Source: Piscinibacter caeni (lineage in GTDB: Bacteria; Pseudomonadota; Gammaproteobacteria; Burkholderiales; Burkholderiaceae_C). From it: DNA of 45,888 bases. Below, one piece after another: positions 7,890 through 16,238 of this stretch; within the stretch, counting starts at the first letter, position 1, and every line of letters begins with the position of its first letter. The stretch is taken from positions 1-45,888 of the forward strand of contig QJOU01000079.1 of the NCBI GenBank assembly GCA_003265685.1. The letters are read 5' to 3'. A model generated the notes under the pieces. It did no database searches. It was not told the origin of the DNA and saw only the letters and a program-made list of their open reading frames with translations. Position numbers and translations under genes: made by a program.

Positions 7890-8771
7890 ATGTCCCGCGG
7901 AATCGCCTACGCCGCCCTCGCCTACACGCTGTGGGGCCTGTTCCCGCTCTACTTCGCGCGCCTGCAGCACGTGGCCGCCGGCGAGGTGCTGGTGCACCGC
8001 ATCGTCTGGTCGCTCGCCTTCCTGCTGGCGCTGCTGGCCTGGCGGCAGCGCTGGGCCTGGCTGCCGGACGTGCTGCGCCGGCCCAAGGTGCTGGGCGCGT
8101 TCGCGGCCAGCGCGCTGCTGCTGTCGTGCAACTGGCTGACCTACATCTGGGCCGTCACCAACGGCCACGTGCTGGACGCGAGCCTGGGCTACTTCATCAC
8201 GCCGCTGGTCAACGTGGCGCTCGGCTACTGGGTGCTGCACGAGCGCCCGCGCGCCGCGCAATGGGCCGCGCTCGCGCTGGCCGCGCTCGGCGTGCTCTGG
8301 CTCACCGTGCAGGCCGGGCAGCTGCCGTGGATCGCGCTGGTGCTGGCGGCCAGCTTCGGCGCCTACGGGCTGCTGCGCAAGATCGCGGTGCTCGGCGCGC
8401 TCGAGGGCCTGGCGCTCGAGACCCTGCTGCTCGCGCCGCCGGCGCTGGTGCTGCTCGTGCTGTGGTGGGGGCGCGGGCCGGCCAGCTTCCCGACGCCGGA
8501 CCTGGCCACCAACCTGTGGTTGCTCGGCGTCGGCCCGCTGACGGCGGTGCCGCTGCTGCTGTTCGCTGCCGGCGCGCGCCGCATCCCGATGACCACGCTC
8601 GGCCTGCTGCAGTACATCGGCCCGTCGATCCAGTTCGTGCTGGGCGTGTGGCTGTTCGGCGAGCCCTTCGGCGGCGCGCGGCTGGCCGGCTTCGGGCTGA
8701 TCTGGGCCGCGCTGCTGGTCTACAGCGCGGACGGCTGGCGCGTCGCGCGGCGCGCCGCCGCGGCGACCTGA
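7890..8771 (+). CDS. rarD: RarD, EamA-family transporter
   Basis: A 293-residue inner-membrane protein with about ten helices. GIAYAALAYTLWGLFPLYF, EVLVHRIVWS, and the NWLTYIWAVTNGHVLDASLG and GYFITPLVNV segments are characteristic of RarD. The exported solute is not known. It is divergent from the oxidoreductase operon (87 bp between starts) and convergent with the DUF3501 gene. Confidence 0.92.
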   Translation: MSRGIAYAALAYTLWGLFPLYFARLQHVAAGEVLVHRIVWSLAFLLALLAWRQRWAWLPDVLRRPKVLGAFAASALLLSCNWLTYIWAVTNGHVLDASLGYFITPLVNVALGYWVLHERPRAAQWAALALAALGVLWLTVQAGQLPWIALVLAASFGAYGLLRKIAVLGALEGLALETLLLAPPALVLLVLWWGRGPASFPTPDLATNLWLLGVGPLTAVPLLLFAAGARRIPMTTLGLLQYIGPSIQFVLGVWLFGEPFGGARLAGFGLIWAALLVYSADGWRVARRAAAAT

Positions 8772-8787
8772 GCTACCTCAGGTCGCC
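8762..8787. terminator. Perfect bidirectional hairpin at rarD / DUF3501 convergent ends
   Basis: GGCGACCTGAG (8762-8772) pairs perfectly with CTCAGGTCGCC (8777-8787) around a CTAC loop. The rarD TGA (8769-8771) is in the left arm, and the DUF3501 stop TAG (8775-8773 on the minus strand) sits in the loop. With 1 bp between genes it serves both strands. There is no T-tract. Confidence 0.7.
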
Positions 8788-9351
8788 CGCCAGGCTGGCC
8801 AGCGTCTCGGGCGCGATCGCCACGTGCGCCGGGTAGTTGGTGTGGTCGCAGCCGAGCTTGACGGCCGCGCCGGCGCGCACCGCGTCGCGCGCGGCGCTCG
8901 GGAACTCGAAGCGCAGGAAGTGCACCGACGAGGTCTTCTCGGCGTTCTCGCGGTCCAGGTCCTCGTCGGCGATCGCGTAGATGCGCGGCAGGCCCTCGAC
9001 CTCGACGAACATGCGGTCCTCCACGCCGATCAGCCGCGCCAGCTCGCGCTTGCGCTCGTGCACGTCGGGGTACTCGAGCAGCATCGTGGCCTTCCAGTTG
9101 CTGCCGTCGGGCACCAGCGGCGCGTAGGCGTCGATCTCGGCCTGGATGCCCTCCTCCTCGAAGATCTTCTCGATGTGCAGCATCTCCTGGATCTGGCGCC
9201 GGATGGTCTGCTCGTCCTCGAACTGCACCGTGATGTGCTCGCCCAGGCGCACGCTGCGCAGGCGGCGGTGGGCGATGGTCTCGGCCCGCTTCGTCTTGCG
9301 GACCTTGGCATAGGCCTCCAGCGTCAGGAGGCTGTCGCGGGTGATGGTCAT
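8773..9351 (-). CDS. DUF3501 family protein
   Basis: 192 residues, starting MTITRDSLLTLEAYAKVR at an ATG preceded by AAGGAGA. The central LGEHITVQFEDEQTIRRQIQ and EMLHIEKIFEEEGIQAEIDA segments are the DUF3501 core. The family is known by its recurrent neighbourhood with rubrerythrin and a CCG-type Fe-S protein, exactly as here. The biochemical role is unknown. Last gene of that three-gene operon. Confidence 0.88.
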   Translation of the reverse strand: MTITRDSLLTLEAYAKVRKTKRAETIAHRRLRSVRLGEHITVQFEDEQTIRRQIQEMLHIEKIFEEEGIQAEIDAYAPLVPDGSNWKATMLLEYPDVHERKRELARLIGVEDRMFVEVEGLPRIYAIADEDLDRENAEKTSSVHFLRFEFPSAARDAVRAGAAVKLGCDHTNYPAHVAIAPETLASLAGDLR

Positions 9352-9371
9352 GGGCTTCTCCTTCGCGGGGT

Positions 9372-10721
9372 TCACACGCCGTAGGCGTGGCGCAGCAGGG
9401 TCAGCGGGTGGGCGATCTTCGCCGCCGGCAGGCCGTTGACCTGCAGGCCCTGCGCGATGTGGTGGCCGGCCATCGGGCAGTCGGAGCCGATCCAGTCCGG
9501 CCCGTCCTTGGCCATGGCCTTGAAGACCGGCTTGCCGATCTTCAGCGCCGTCTCGTGGTAGGGCTTCTTCACGCCGTAGGTGCCGGCGTGGCCCGAGCAG
9601 CGCTCGACGGTGTTGAGCTGCACCGTCACCGTCTGGCCGACCAGCTTGAGCAGTTCCTCGGTCTTGCGGCCGATCTTCTGCACGCGGCCGTGGCAGGGCA
9701 CGTGGTAGCTGACCTTGCCGAGCGCGTTCTTGAAGTCGGTCTTCAGCAGCCCGTCCCGGTGGCGGGCCATGAAGTACTCGAAGGGGTCGAACATCGCGGC
9801 CTGCACCGCCTTCACGTCGGCATCGTCGGGGAACAGCAGCGGCAGCTCCTGCTTGTACATCAGCGTGCACGAGGGCACCGGCGTGACGATCGCGAAGCCG
9901 TCCCTGGCGTACTTCGCGAGCACCGGGATGTTCTTCTCCTTGTGCCTGGCCACACCGTCCAGGTCGCCCAGCTCGAGCTTGGGCATGCCGCAGCACGACT
10001 CCTTCTCGACGATCACGTACGGGATCTCGTTGTGCTCCAGCGAGGCGATCAGGTCGTGCCCGATGCCCGGCTCGTTGTAGTTGACGTAGCAGGTCGAGAA
10101 GATCGCCACCTTGCCGGGGCTCGCCTTGCCGTCCTTCACCTGCGTGGCGCTGCCCTGCTTCTTCGCGCTCCAGCGGAAGCGGCTCGCCGCCAGTTCGGGC
10201 ATCCAGGCGTCCTTGTGCACGTCGAGCACGCTTTCCATCACGCCGCGCGCCGCCTTCGTGCGATTCACCGCGTTGATGGTCTGCACGACGATCGGGATGC
10301 CGGCGAACGAGCCGTGCACGTCGGTCGAGGCGAGGAACTTCTCGCTGCCCTTGACGCCGCCCTTGCGGAACTTGATCGCCTTGGCGCGCAGCATGGTGTG
10401 CGGGAAGTCCAGGTTCCACGGGTGCGGCGGCACGTACGGGCACTTGGTCATGTAGCACAGGTCGCAGAGGTAACACTGGTCGACGACCTTCCAGTAGTCC
10501 TCCTTCTTGACGCCGTGCACCTCGCCGTCCTCGGTGGCGTCGACCAGGTCGAAGAGGTTCGGGAACGACTGGCACAGGCTCACGCAGCGCCGGCAGCCGT
10601 GGCAGATGTCGAAGATGCGCTCGAGCTCGGCGAACGCCTTGGCCTCGTCGTAGAAGTCCGGATTCATCCAGTCGACCGGGTGGCGGGTCGGGGCCTCGAG
10701 ATTGCCTTCGCGGATCGTCAT
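9372..10721 (-). CDS. CCG-domain Fe-S oxidoreductase (HdrD/GlpC-like)
   Basis: 449 residues. Two ferredoxin-type clusters are visible: Cys40, 43, 46, 50 and Cys83, 86, 89, 94 (CYLCDLCYMTKCP). The first CCG motif is intact (Cys243-Cys244-Gly), while the second reads RCSGHAGTYG rather than CCGMGG. Start ATG 10721 has GAGGAG upstream; a longer reading to 10760 has no site. It lies between rubrerythrin and DUF3501 and probably supplies or relays electrons for peroxide reduction (inference). Confidence 0.87.
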   Translation of the reverse strand: MTIREGNLEAPTRHPVDWMNPDFYDEAKAFAELERIFDICHGCRRCVSLCQSFPNLFDLVDATEDGEVHGVKKEDYWKVVDQCYLCDLCYMTKCPYVPPHPWNLDFPHTMLRAKAIKFRKGGVKGSEKFLASTDVHGSFAGIPIVVQTINAVNRTKAARGVMESVLDVHKDAWMPELAASRFRWSAKKQGSATQVKDGKASPGKVAIFSTCYVNYNEPGIGHDLIASLEHNEIPYVIVEKESCCGMPKLELGDLDGVARHKEKNIPVLAKYARDGFAIVTPVPSCTLMYKQELPLLFPDDADVKAVQAAMFDPFEYFMARHRDGLLKTDFKNALGKVSYHVPCHGRVQKIGRKTEELLKLVGQTVTVQLNTVERCSGHAGTYGVKKPYHETALKIGKPVFKAMAKDGPDWIGSDCPMAGHHIAQGLQVNGLPAAKIAHPLTLLRHAYGV

Positions 10722-10749
10722 GTCGTGCGTCTCCTCGTTCCACCAAGAA

Positions 10750-10772
10750 ACAAGGGGCACGAAGCCCCTTGT
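10750..10772 (-). terminator. Hairpin between rubrerythrin and Fe-S protein genes
   Basis: ACAAGGGGC / GCCCCTTGT forms a perfect 9-bp stem with a 5-nt loop. Read on the minus strand it is followed by TTCTT. It lies 20 bp past the rubrerythrin stop, so it may partly terminate transcription and give rubrerythrin more mRNA than the two downstream genes, or stabilise the rubrerythrin 3' end. Confidence 0.65.
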
Positions 10773-10792
10773 CGTGCGGGCGTGGCGGCCGC

Positions 10793-11212
10793 TCAGTCGA
10801 CCAGCGCGTCGAGCGCCTTCTGGTAGCGGTTGGCGTGCGAGCGCTCGGCCTTGGCCAGCGTCTCGAACCAGTCCGCAATCTCGTCGAAGCCTTCGTCGCG
10901 CGCCGTCTTGGCCATGCCCGGGTACATGTCGGTGTACTCGTGCGTCTCGCCGGCCACGGCGGCGGCCAGGTTCTGCCGGCTGGTGCCGATCGGCAGCCCG
11001 GTGGCCGGGTCGCCGACGGCCTCGAGGAACTCGAGGTGGCCGTGCGCGTGACCGGTCTCGCCCTCTGCGGTGGAGCGGAACAGCGCGGCGACGTCGTTCT
11101 GGCCTTCCACGTCGGCCTTGTTTGCGAAGTACAGGTACCGGCGGTTCGCCTGGGATTCGCCCGCGAAGGCGTCCTTCAGGTTCTGCTCGGTCTTCGATCC
11201 TTTCAAGCCCAT
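10793..11212 (-). CDS. Rubrerythrin, diiron peroxidase lacking the rubredoxin domain
   Basis: 139 residues. All expected diiron ligands can be placed: Glu19, Glu52, His55, Glu89, Glu92, Glu123 and His126. The C-terminal rubredoxin domain of classical rubrerythrin is absent, so an external electron donor is needed. Start 11212 is chosen for its AGGAG site and the N-terminus [12 protein letters not shown]; an upstream ATG extends through a low-complexity leader. First gene of the operon with the Fe-S protein and DUF3501. Confidence 0.92.
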   Translation of the reverse strand: MGLKGSKTEQNLKDAFAGESQANRRYLYFANKADVEGQNDVAALFRSTAEGETGHAHGHLEFLEAVGDPATGLPIGTSRQNLAAAVAGETHEYTDMYPGMAKTARDEGFDEIADWFETLAKAERSHANRYQKALDALVD

Positions 11213-11319
11213 GTCGCTCTCCTGTGGTGTAGGGGGACTCTCTGCGGCCGCACCGCCAGTCTCGCGCGCCGGCGGTTGCGGCACCCGCGAACGCTAACGC
11301 CGCGGGGGCAGTGGTGCCA

Positions 11320-11357
11320 ATTCAAATGGTCAATCCGGTGCATTGAATCGGTCAATC
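11320..11357. promoter_or_regulatory. Tandem 16-bp direct repeat in the rubrerythrin promoter region
   Basis: ATTCAAATGGTCAATC (11320-11335) and ATTGAATCGGTCAATC (11342-11357) agree at 13 of 16 positions and are exactly 22 bp apart, about two helical turns. This suggests a cooperatively bound activator or repressor. The regulator is not identifiable from sequence. Confidence 0.45.
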
Positions 11358-11375
11358 GCCGCGATCAACACAATA

Positions 11376-11394
11376 GATGAGAACGATTCTCATC
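11376..11394. promoter_or_regulatory. Fur box upstream of rubrerythrin operon
   Basis: GATGAGAA-CGA-TTCTCATC is a perfect 19-bp palindrome matching the classical Fur box. It overlaps the stop codon of the hydrolase gene and lies 164 bp before the rubrerythrin start. Iron-responsive control of the rubrerythrin/Fe-S/DUF3501 operon is inferred. Confidence 0.75.
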
Positions 11395-12256
11395 GCCGTT
11401 CGCCGCCGGGCAGGCCGAGCAGCCCGAGTGCCAGGCGGTGCAGCCGCGTGCCGGCGTCGGCCAGGTCGTGCATCACGCTCAGGTGGTTGGTGCCCGGGAT
11501 CGCCTCGCACACCGGCACCACCGCCTCGCCCCAGGCCTGGCGGATCAGTCGGTTCTGGCGATGGAACTCCTCGCTCTCGTCGCCCCCGACCACGGCCACG
11601 AGCGGCCCGCGCGGCGCGGGCCAGGTGGCCGGGCTCAGGCGCGGCACGGTGACCTCGGTCAGGCGCAGGTCCGGCGCGAGGAAGGGGGTGTGGCGCAGCG
11701 GCTCGAGGTCGAACAGGCCGGACACCGACAGGGCCGAGGCGACCAGACCGGGCGGCAGGTCGGCACCGACCTTCGCCCAGTCGCACGCCAGCAGCATGGC
11801 CGCGAGGTGCCCGCCGGCCGAATGGCCCGCGACCACGATGCGCGACGGGTCGCCGCCGTGCTCGGCCGCGTGACGCCAGGTCCAGGCCAGCGCGCGCGTG
11901 AGCTGCAGCGCGATCTGCTCGATGGTGACGGCCGGGCACAGCGCGTAGTTCGGCAGCACCACCATCGCCCCGGCCTGCTGGAAGGCCGGGGCCACGAACG
12001 ACAGGTCGCGCTTGTCCAGCGCGCGCCAGTAGCCGCCGTGGATGAACACCAGCACCGGCGCGCCGTTGCGCGCGGCGGGAAAGACGTCGAGCGTCTCGCC
12101 CGGCCCGTCGCCGTAGGCCAGGTCGAGCAGGCACAGCGATCGGTCCCGCGCCAGCTCCGACGCGCTGGTCCAGCGCTCGAAGATCTGCGGGTGCTCCGGG
12201 ATGCGGGCCCGGTTGTTGTACTGCGCGTCCAGCCAGGCGGGATCGGGTGCGCTCAT
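11390..12256 (-). CDS. Alpha/beta hydrolase, arylformamidase-like
   Basis: 288 residues. The oxyanion motif HGGYW (73-77), nucleophile Ser146 in AGHSAGGH, Asp226 in VVGGDE and His258 in GTNHLSV make a full catalytic set. HGGYW is typical of kynurenine formamidase-like enzymes, but no kyn genes are adjacent, so the substrate is open. Start ATG 12256 has an AGGGG site; the open frame upstream of it runs through the tRNA gene and is not coding. Confidence 0.85.
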   Translation of the reverse strand: MSAPDPAWLDAQYNNRARIPEHPQIFERWTSASELARDRSLCLLDLAYGDGPGETLDVFPAARNGAPVLVFIHGGYWRALDKRDLSFVAPAFQQAGAMVVLPNYALCPAVTIEQIALQLTRALAWTWRHAAEHGGDPSRIVVAGHSAGGHLAAMLLACDWAKVGADLPPGLVASALSVSGLFDLEPLRHTPFLAPDLRLTEVTVPRLSPATWPAPRGPLVAVVGGDESEEFHRQNRLIRQAWGEAVVPVCEAIPGTNHLSVMHDLADAGTRLHRLALGLLGLPGGERR

Positions 12257-12432
12257 GACCGCCCCTCGCCCGACGGGTACGTCGACCGATCCCCCGAGGG
12301 GATGGCGGGCCGGCTTGGGAGCGGCCCGGCGCTCGGCCCGCCGCGAACGGTTGACACGGGATGTCTCATGGGGGCGTCTCCGGCGTCGTGAGGCCGCCGT
12401 TTTAACCCGGCGGAAGGGCCTCCCGGAGTTGC

Positions 12433-12438
12433 TATACT
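12433..12438 (+). promoter_or_regulatory. -10 element of tRNA-Ala promoter
   Basis: TATACT lies 13 bp before the tRNA, followed by a pyrimidine-rich discriminator. No convincing -35 hexamer is visible at the right spacing. Confidence 0.5.
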
Positions 12439-12451
12439 CTCGCTTCTTCGT

Positions 12452-12527
<76 letters not shown>

Positions 12528-12547
12528 CCGAGAATCTCAGCAGAAGC

Positions 12548-12580
12548 AAGGGCTTGGCACACACCAGGCCCTTTTTCTTT
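12548..12580 (+). terminator. Rho-independent terminator after tRNA-Ala
   Basis: AAGGGC-T-TGG, a CACACA loop and CCA-G-GCCCTT form a stem with one internal mismatch, followed by TTTCTTT. It is the only hairpin in the window with a clear T-tract. Confidence 0.85.
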
Positions 12581-12605
12581 GCGCGGGCCCCGACGCGTTG
12601 ACGCC

Positions 12606-13544
12606 ATGACACCGACACCGCATCGCCAGACCCTGCTCGGCATCGCGTTCGTGATCGGCGCGGCCACCTGCTTCGCGACGATGGACACGACCATCCGCTT
12701 CGTCGGCGCGTACTTCACCGTGGCCCTGGTGCTGTGGGCCCGCTATGGCGTGCACGCGATCATCATGACGCTGTGGATCGCGCTGTCGCCGCAGCGCTCG
12801 TTCCGCAGCGCCAACCCGATGTTCCAGATCGCGCGCGGGGCGTTGCTCGCGTTCTCGTCGGCGATGGCCTTCGCCGCGCTGCGCCGGATGCCGGTCGCCG
12901 AGTTCACCGCGATCGTGATGCTGACACCCGTCGTCGCCACGCTGGTGGCGCGGCTGTGGCTGAAGGAACGGGTGTCGCGGCTGCGCTGGGCGCTGGTGGT
13001 CGGCGGCTTCGTCGGTGCGCTGATCGTGATCCGCCCGGGCAGCGGCCTGATCGGCTGGGCCGCGTTGCTGCCGCTGGCGGCGTCGTTCTCGAACGCGGCC
13101 TTCCAGATCATGACCAGCCGCTACGCGCCGCACGAGGATCCGTTCACCACCAACTTCTACACCGGCGCGACCGGCGTGACGATCGCCACGCCGCTGCTGC
13201 TGGCCAGCGTCGCCGACCCGATCGACACGCTGCTCGGTGCGCCGCCGGTGCAGCTCGGCGCCCTGGGCGCCATCGCGGTGCTGGGCACCGCCGGGCACCT
13301 GCTGCTGATCCTGGCGCTCGGCAAGGCACCCGCATCGACGCTGATGCCCTTCCAGTACGTTCAGCTCGCGGTCGCCGCCCTCGCCGGCTTCCTGGTGTTC
13401 GGTCTCGTCCCGGACGGATGGAGCTGGCTCGGCATGACGATCATCGGCATCTGCGGTGCGGCCAGCGCCTGGCTCAACGTGCGCGCCGCGGCCGAGCGGC
13501 ATCGACCGGTCAGCGCGGTGCAGGCGGACACGGTCGCCGAGTGA
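12606..13544 (+). CDS. EamA/DMT-family permease
   Basis: 312 residues with about ten membrane helices in two EamA repeats. ARGALLAFSSAMAFAALRRMP and EFTAIVMLTPVVATLVARLW are typical of the S-adenosylmethionine-uptake/drug-metabolite branch. The substrate is unknown. It follows the tRNA terminator and therefore needs its own promoter, and it is convergent with the B12-binding protein gene 36 bp away. Confidence 0.88.
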   Translation: MTPTPHRQTLLGIAFVIGAATCFATMDTTIRFVGAYFTVALVLWARYGVHAIIMTLWIALSPQRSFRSANPMFQIARGALLAFSSAMAFAALRRMPVAEFTAIVMLTPVVATLVARLWLKERVSRLRWALVVGGFVGALIVIRPGSGLIGWAALLPLAASFSNAAFQIMTSRYAPHEDPFTTNFYTGATGVTIATPLLLASVADPIDTLLGAPPVQLGALGAIAVLGTAGHLLLILALGKAPASTLMPFQYVQLAVAALAGFLVFGLVPDGWSWLGMTIIGICGAASAWLNVRAAAERHRPVSAVQADTVAE

Positions 13545-13580
13545 CGGCCCGCGCGTCGCTGCGCCCGCCGGCCGGCGGCC

Positions 13581-14492
13581 TCAGCGCGCGGCCTGCAGCA
13601 GAGCGCCCGCGAGGCTGACCGACTCGCGCGCATCCAGGCAGATCGCCTGTGCGCCGAAGGCCTCGGCCTGCTGCGCGCGCAGCGTGAACACCGGCCCGCC
13701 CAGCAGCACCGGCGTCACCGGGTTGCGCGAGGCCGACTTCAGCGCGCTCACCAGCGCCGGCAGGCCGGGCAGCTGGGCGTCGAGACCGACCGACAGGCCG
13801 ACCAGGTCGAACCACTCGTTGCGCACCGCCCGGCACAGCTCCGGGCTGCTCGCGGAGACCTCCAGCACCACCTGCCAGCCGGCCTTGCGGAAGAACTCCG
13901 AGACGATCGACAGGCCGAGCACGTGCTGCGAGCCCGGCGCGGACGCCAGCATCACGCGCCGCACGCCGCCGGCGTGCTGCGGGCCGTCGAGGAATTCGTA
14001 ACCCATCGAGTGGATCACCTCGTGCATCAGCACCAGGCCCAGGGTGACGTCGGTGAAGCTCAGGCGGTCGTCCTCCCACTGCTGGCCGAGCAGCCGGGCG
14101 GCGGGGGCGATCAGGTCGATCAGCACGCTGTCCTGACCGAGCCCGTCGGCGCGCAGCGTGTCGATCAGGCGGCCGGCCGCGGCGCGATCGCCGGCCGCGC
14201 AGACGGCGGCCAGGGCCGCGATGTCGTCGGCGCGCGGCCGGGGCGCGGCGCTCGGCCGCTCCGGCGCCATGCCCTCGCGATGCGCCAGCGTGAGCCGCGG
14301 GATGATCTGCGACTCGAGCACCGAGCGCAGCGAACGGCGGCACTCGCCGTCGCCCGCGGCGTGCTCGTCCAGGCGCGCCGCGTTCGCCGGCCGTCGCCGC
14401 GGGTCGAACACGGAAGAGAGCAGTCGGTCGCGAACACCCCCCGCCCGGTCGAAGAGGCGCGAGAACGGCAGGGGGATCGAGTGGCGATTCAC
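13581..14492 (-). CDS. B12-binding-domain protein, AerR/PpaA-like
   Basis: 303 residues from a GTG start (no ATG fits). An N-terminal helical region with SQIIPRLTLAHREG is followed by a B12-type helical cap and Rossmann domain (about 90-303). In place of the usual DxHxxG, the cofactor loop reads SQHVLG with His190, like the short B12/haem-binding regulators AerR and PpaA. LIAPAARLLGQQWEDDRLSF is a conserved cap segment. It is probably a light- or redox-responsive regulator (inference). No photosynthesis genes are in the window, so the target is unknown. Confidence 0.75.
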   Translation of the reverse strand: MNRHSIPLPFSRLFDRAGGVRDRLLSSVFDPRRRPANAARLDEHAAGDGECRRSLRSVLESQIIPRLTLAHREGMAPERPSAAPRPRADDIAALAAVCAAGDRAAAGRLIDTLRADGLGQDSVLIDLIAPAARLLGQQWEDDRLSFTDVTLGLVLMHEVIHSMGYEFLDGPQHAGGVRRVMLASAPGSQHVLGLSIVSEFFRKAGWQVVLEVSASSPELCRAVRNEWFDLVGLSVGLDAQLPGLPALVSALKSASRNPVTPVLLGGPVFTLRAQQAEAFGAQAICLDARESVSLAGALLQAAR

Positions 14493-14700
14493 GGTGCGGG
14501 CTTGCTGGCAGGGCCGGTACTTCCGCGCCCGACGGGCGCTGCGGCCGCCGACACGGTAACCGCCCTGCCCCGGTCTGTCGTCTAGGTGAAAAGCCTGATT
14601 CGGCCCGAGCGCTTGACCACCGCCAAGGCCGCGTGTCGAATTCCGGCCGGTCCGTTCGTCGCGCGGGACCAGAGTCCACATCGCCACGCCGAGGAACACC

Positions 14701-15891
14701 ATGAGCCCGACCGCCGCCCGCTCGTCCCGTGCCCGCCCGATGCGCCGCGTCGCGGCGCCGCCACAGCGCCTCGTCCTGCTCGTGGCCACGCGCAAGGGTG
14801 CCTGGCTGTTCCACGGCGACGCCCGGCGCCGGACTTGGCAGGCCGACGGACCGCACTTCCTCGGCCACACCGTCAGCCACGTGGTGCTCGACCCGCGCGA
14901 CGGCCGCACCCTCCTCGCCGCGGCGCGCACCGGCCACCTCGGCCCGACGATCTTCCGCTCCACCGACCTCGGCCGGCGCTGGAAGGAGGCGCAGCAGCCG
15001 CCCGCCTTCGCGCAGCCGGCGCCGGGCGGCCTGGCGGCACGTTCGGTCGACCACACCTTCTGGCTCACCCCGGGCCACGCGGCCGAGCGCGACAGCTGGT
15101 ATGCCGGCACCTCGCCGCAGGGCCTGTTCCGCTCCGAGGACGGCGGCGTGACCTGGCCCCCCCTGCCCGGCGTGAACGACAACGCCCAGCTGCGCGAGTG
15201 GATGGGCACGGTGCAGGACGGCACACCCGACGGCCCGAAGCTGCACTCGATCATCGTCGACCCGCGCGACCCGGCGCACCTGCTGTTCGCGATGTCCGGC
15301 GGCGGCGTGCACGAATCGCGCGACGGCGGGCGCAGCTGGGCCACGCTGATCGGCGGGCTGGAGGTGGTCGAGGGTTTCGATCCGTCCACCGTCACCTTCC
15401 ACGACCCGCACTGCGTGCGCCTCGCCCCCTCGAACCCGGACCGGCTCTACCAGCAGAACCACTGCGGCATCTACCGGCTCGACCGCCCGCGCGACACCTG
15501 GCAGCGCATCGGCCGCAAGATGCCCAAGCGGGTGGGCGACATCGGCTTTCCGATGGTGGTGCATCCGCACGACGCCGACACGGCCTGGGTGTTCCCGATG
15601 GACGGCACCACGGTCTGGCCGCGCACCAGCCCCGCCGGCCGCCCGGCGGCCTACGTGACGCGCAACGCCGGCCGCAGCTGGCAGCGCCTGGACCAGGGCC
15701 TGCCCGAGGCCCAGGCCTGGTGGACCGTCAAGCGCCAGGCGATGACGGCCGACACGCAGCCGGTGCCCGCGCTTTACCTCGGCACCACCAGTGGCGAGCT
15801 GTGGATCGGCCACGACGAAGGGCAGCGCTGGGTCAACATCGCGCGCCACCTGCCGGAGATCTACGCGGTGGAAGTGGCGGCCCTGGCATGA
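14701..15891 (+). CDS. BNR/sialidase-like beta-propeller protein
   Basis: 396 residues preceded by GAGGAA. Repeated blades carry BNR-like Asp-box signatures: FRSTDLGRRW, FRSEDGGVTW, HESRDGGRSW and TRNAGRSW. There is no signal peptide, so the protein is probably cytoplasmic, unlike secreted sialidases. Catalytic residues of true sialidases cannot be assigned, so an enzyme activity should not be assumed. It is followed 7 bp later by a MoaD-like gene. Confidence 0.78.
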   Translation: MSPTAARSSRARPMRRVAAPPQRLVLLVATRKGAWLFHGDARRRTWQADGPHFLGHTVSHVVLDPRDGRTLLAAARTGHLGPTIFRSTDLGRRWKEAQQPPAFAQPAPGGLAARSVDHTFWLTPGHAAERDSWYAGTSPQGLFRSEDGGVTWPPLPGVNDNAQLREWMGTVQDGTPDGPKLHSIIVDPRDPAHLLFAMSGGGVHESRDGGRSWATLIGGLEVVEGFDPSTVTFHDPHCVRLAPSNPDRLYQQNHCGIYRLDRPRDTWQRIGRKMPKRVGDIGFPMVVHPHDADTAWVFPMDGTTVWPRTSPAGRPAAYVTRNAGRSWQRLDQGLPEAQAWWTVKRQAMTADTQPVPALYLGTTSGELWIGHDEGQRWVNIARHLPEIYAVEVAALA

Positions 15892-15898
15892 GCAGGCG

Positions 15899-16156
15899 AT
15901 GAAGGTGCTGATCCCCGCGGCGCTGCGCACCTACACCGGCGCGGCGCAGGTCGAGGCCGGCGGCGCCACGCTCGACGCGCTGTTCGCCGACCTGGATCGC
16001 CGCCACCCCGGGCTGCGTTTCCGCGTCGTCGACGAGCAGGGGCTGCTGCGGCCGAACATGCGCCTGTTCGTCAACGGCCTGGGCGTGCGCGAACTGGCGC
16101 ACCCGCTCGCGCCGGACGACTTCGTGGCGGTGGTGCTGGCCTTGAGCGGCGGCTGA
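15899..16156 (+). CDS. MoaD/ThiS-like sulfur-carrier protein
   Basis: 85 residues with a ubiquitin-like fold pattern (FRVVDEQGLLRPNMRLFVNG) and the obligatory C-terminal Gly-Gly (VVLALSGG). Such proteins carry a thiocarboxylate for molybdopterin, thiamine or other sulfur transfer. No moaE, moeB or thi gene is adjacent; the only partner is the BNR-propeller gene just upstream. Confidence 0.82.
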   Translation: MKVLIPAALRTYTGAAQVEAGGATLDALFADLDRRHPGLRFRVVDEQGLLRPNMRLFVNGLGVRELAHPLAPDDFVAVVLALSGG

Positions 16157-16238
16157 GCCGCGCTTCGGGCCGCACTTGATCGGCGTCGTGTCCGCGGCGG
16201 CGGCCCGGGCGCAGCATCGGGCCATCCCGGAGGTCCCG

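Noticed and set aside
11342-11356. FNR box before rubrerythrin
   Set aside because: TTGA and TCAA are separated by five bases, not the six required by the consensus; a tandem direct repeat explains the sequence better.
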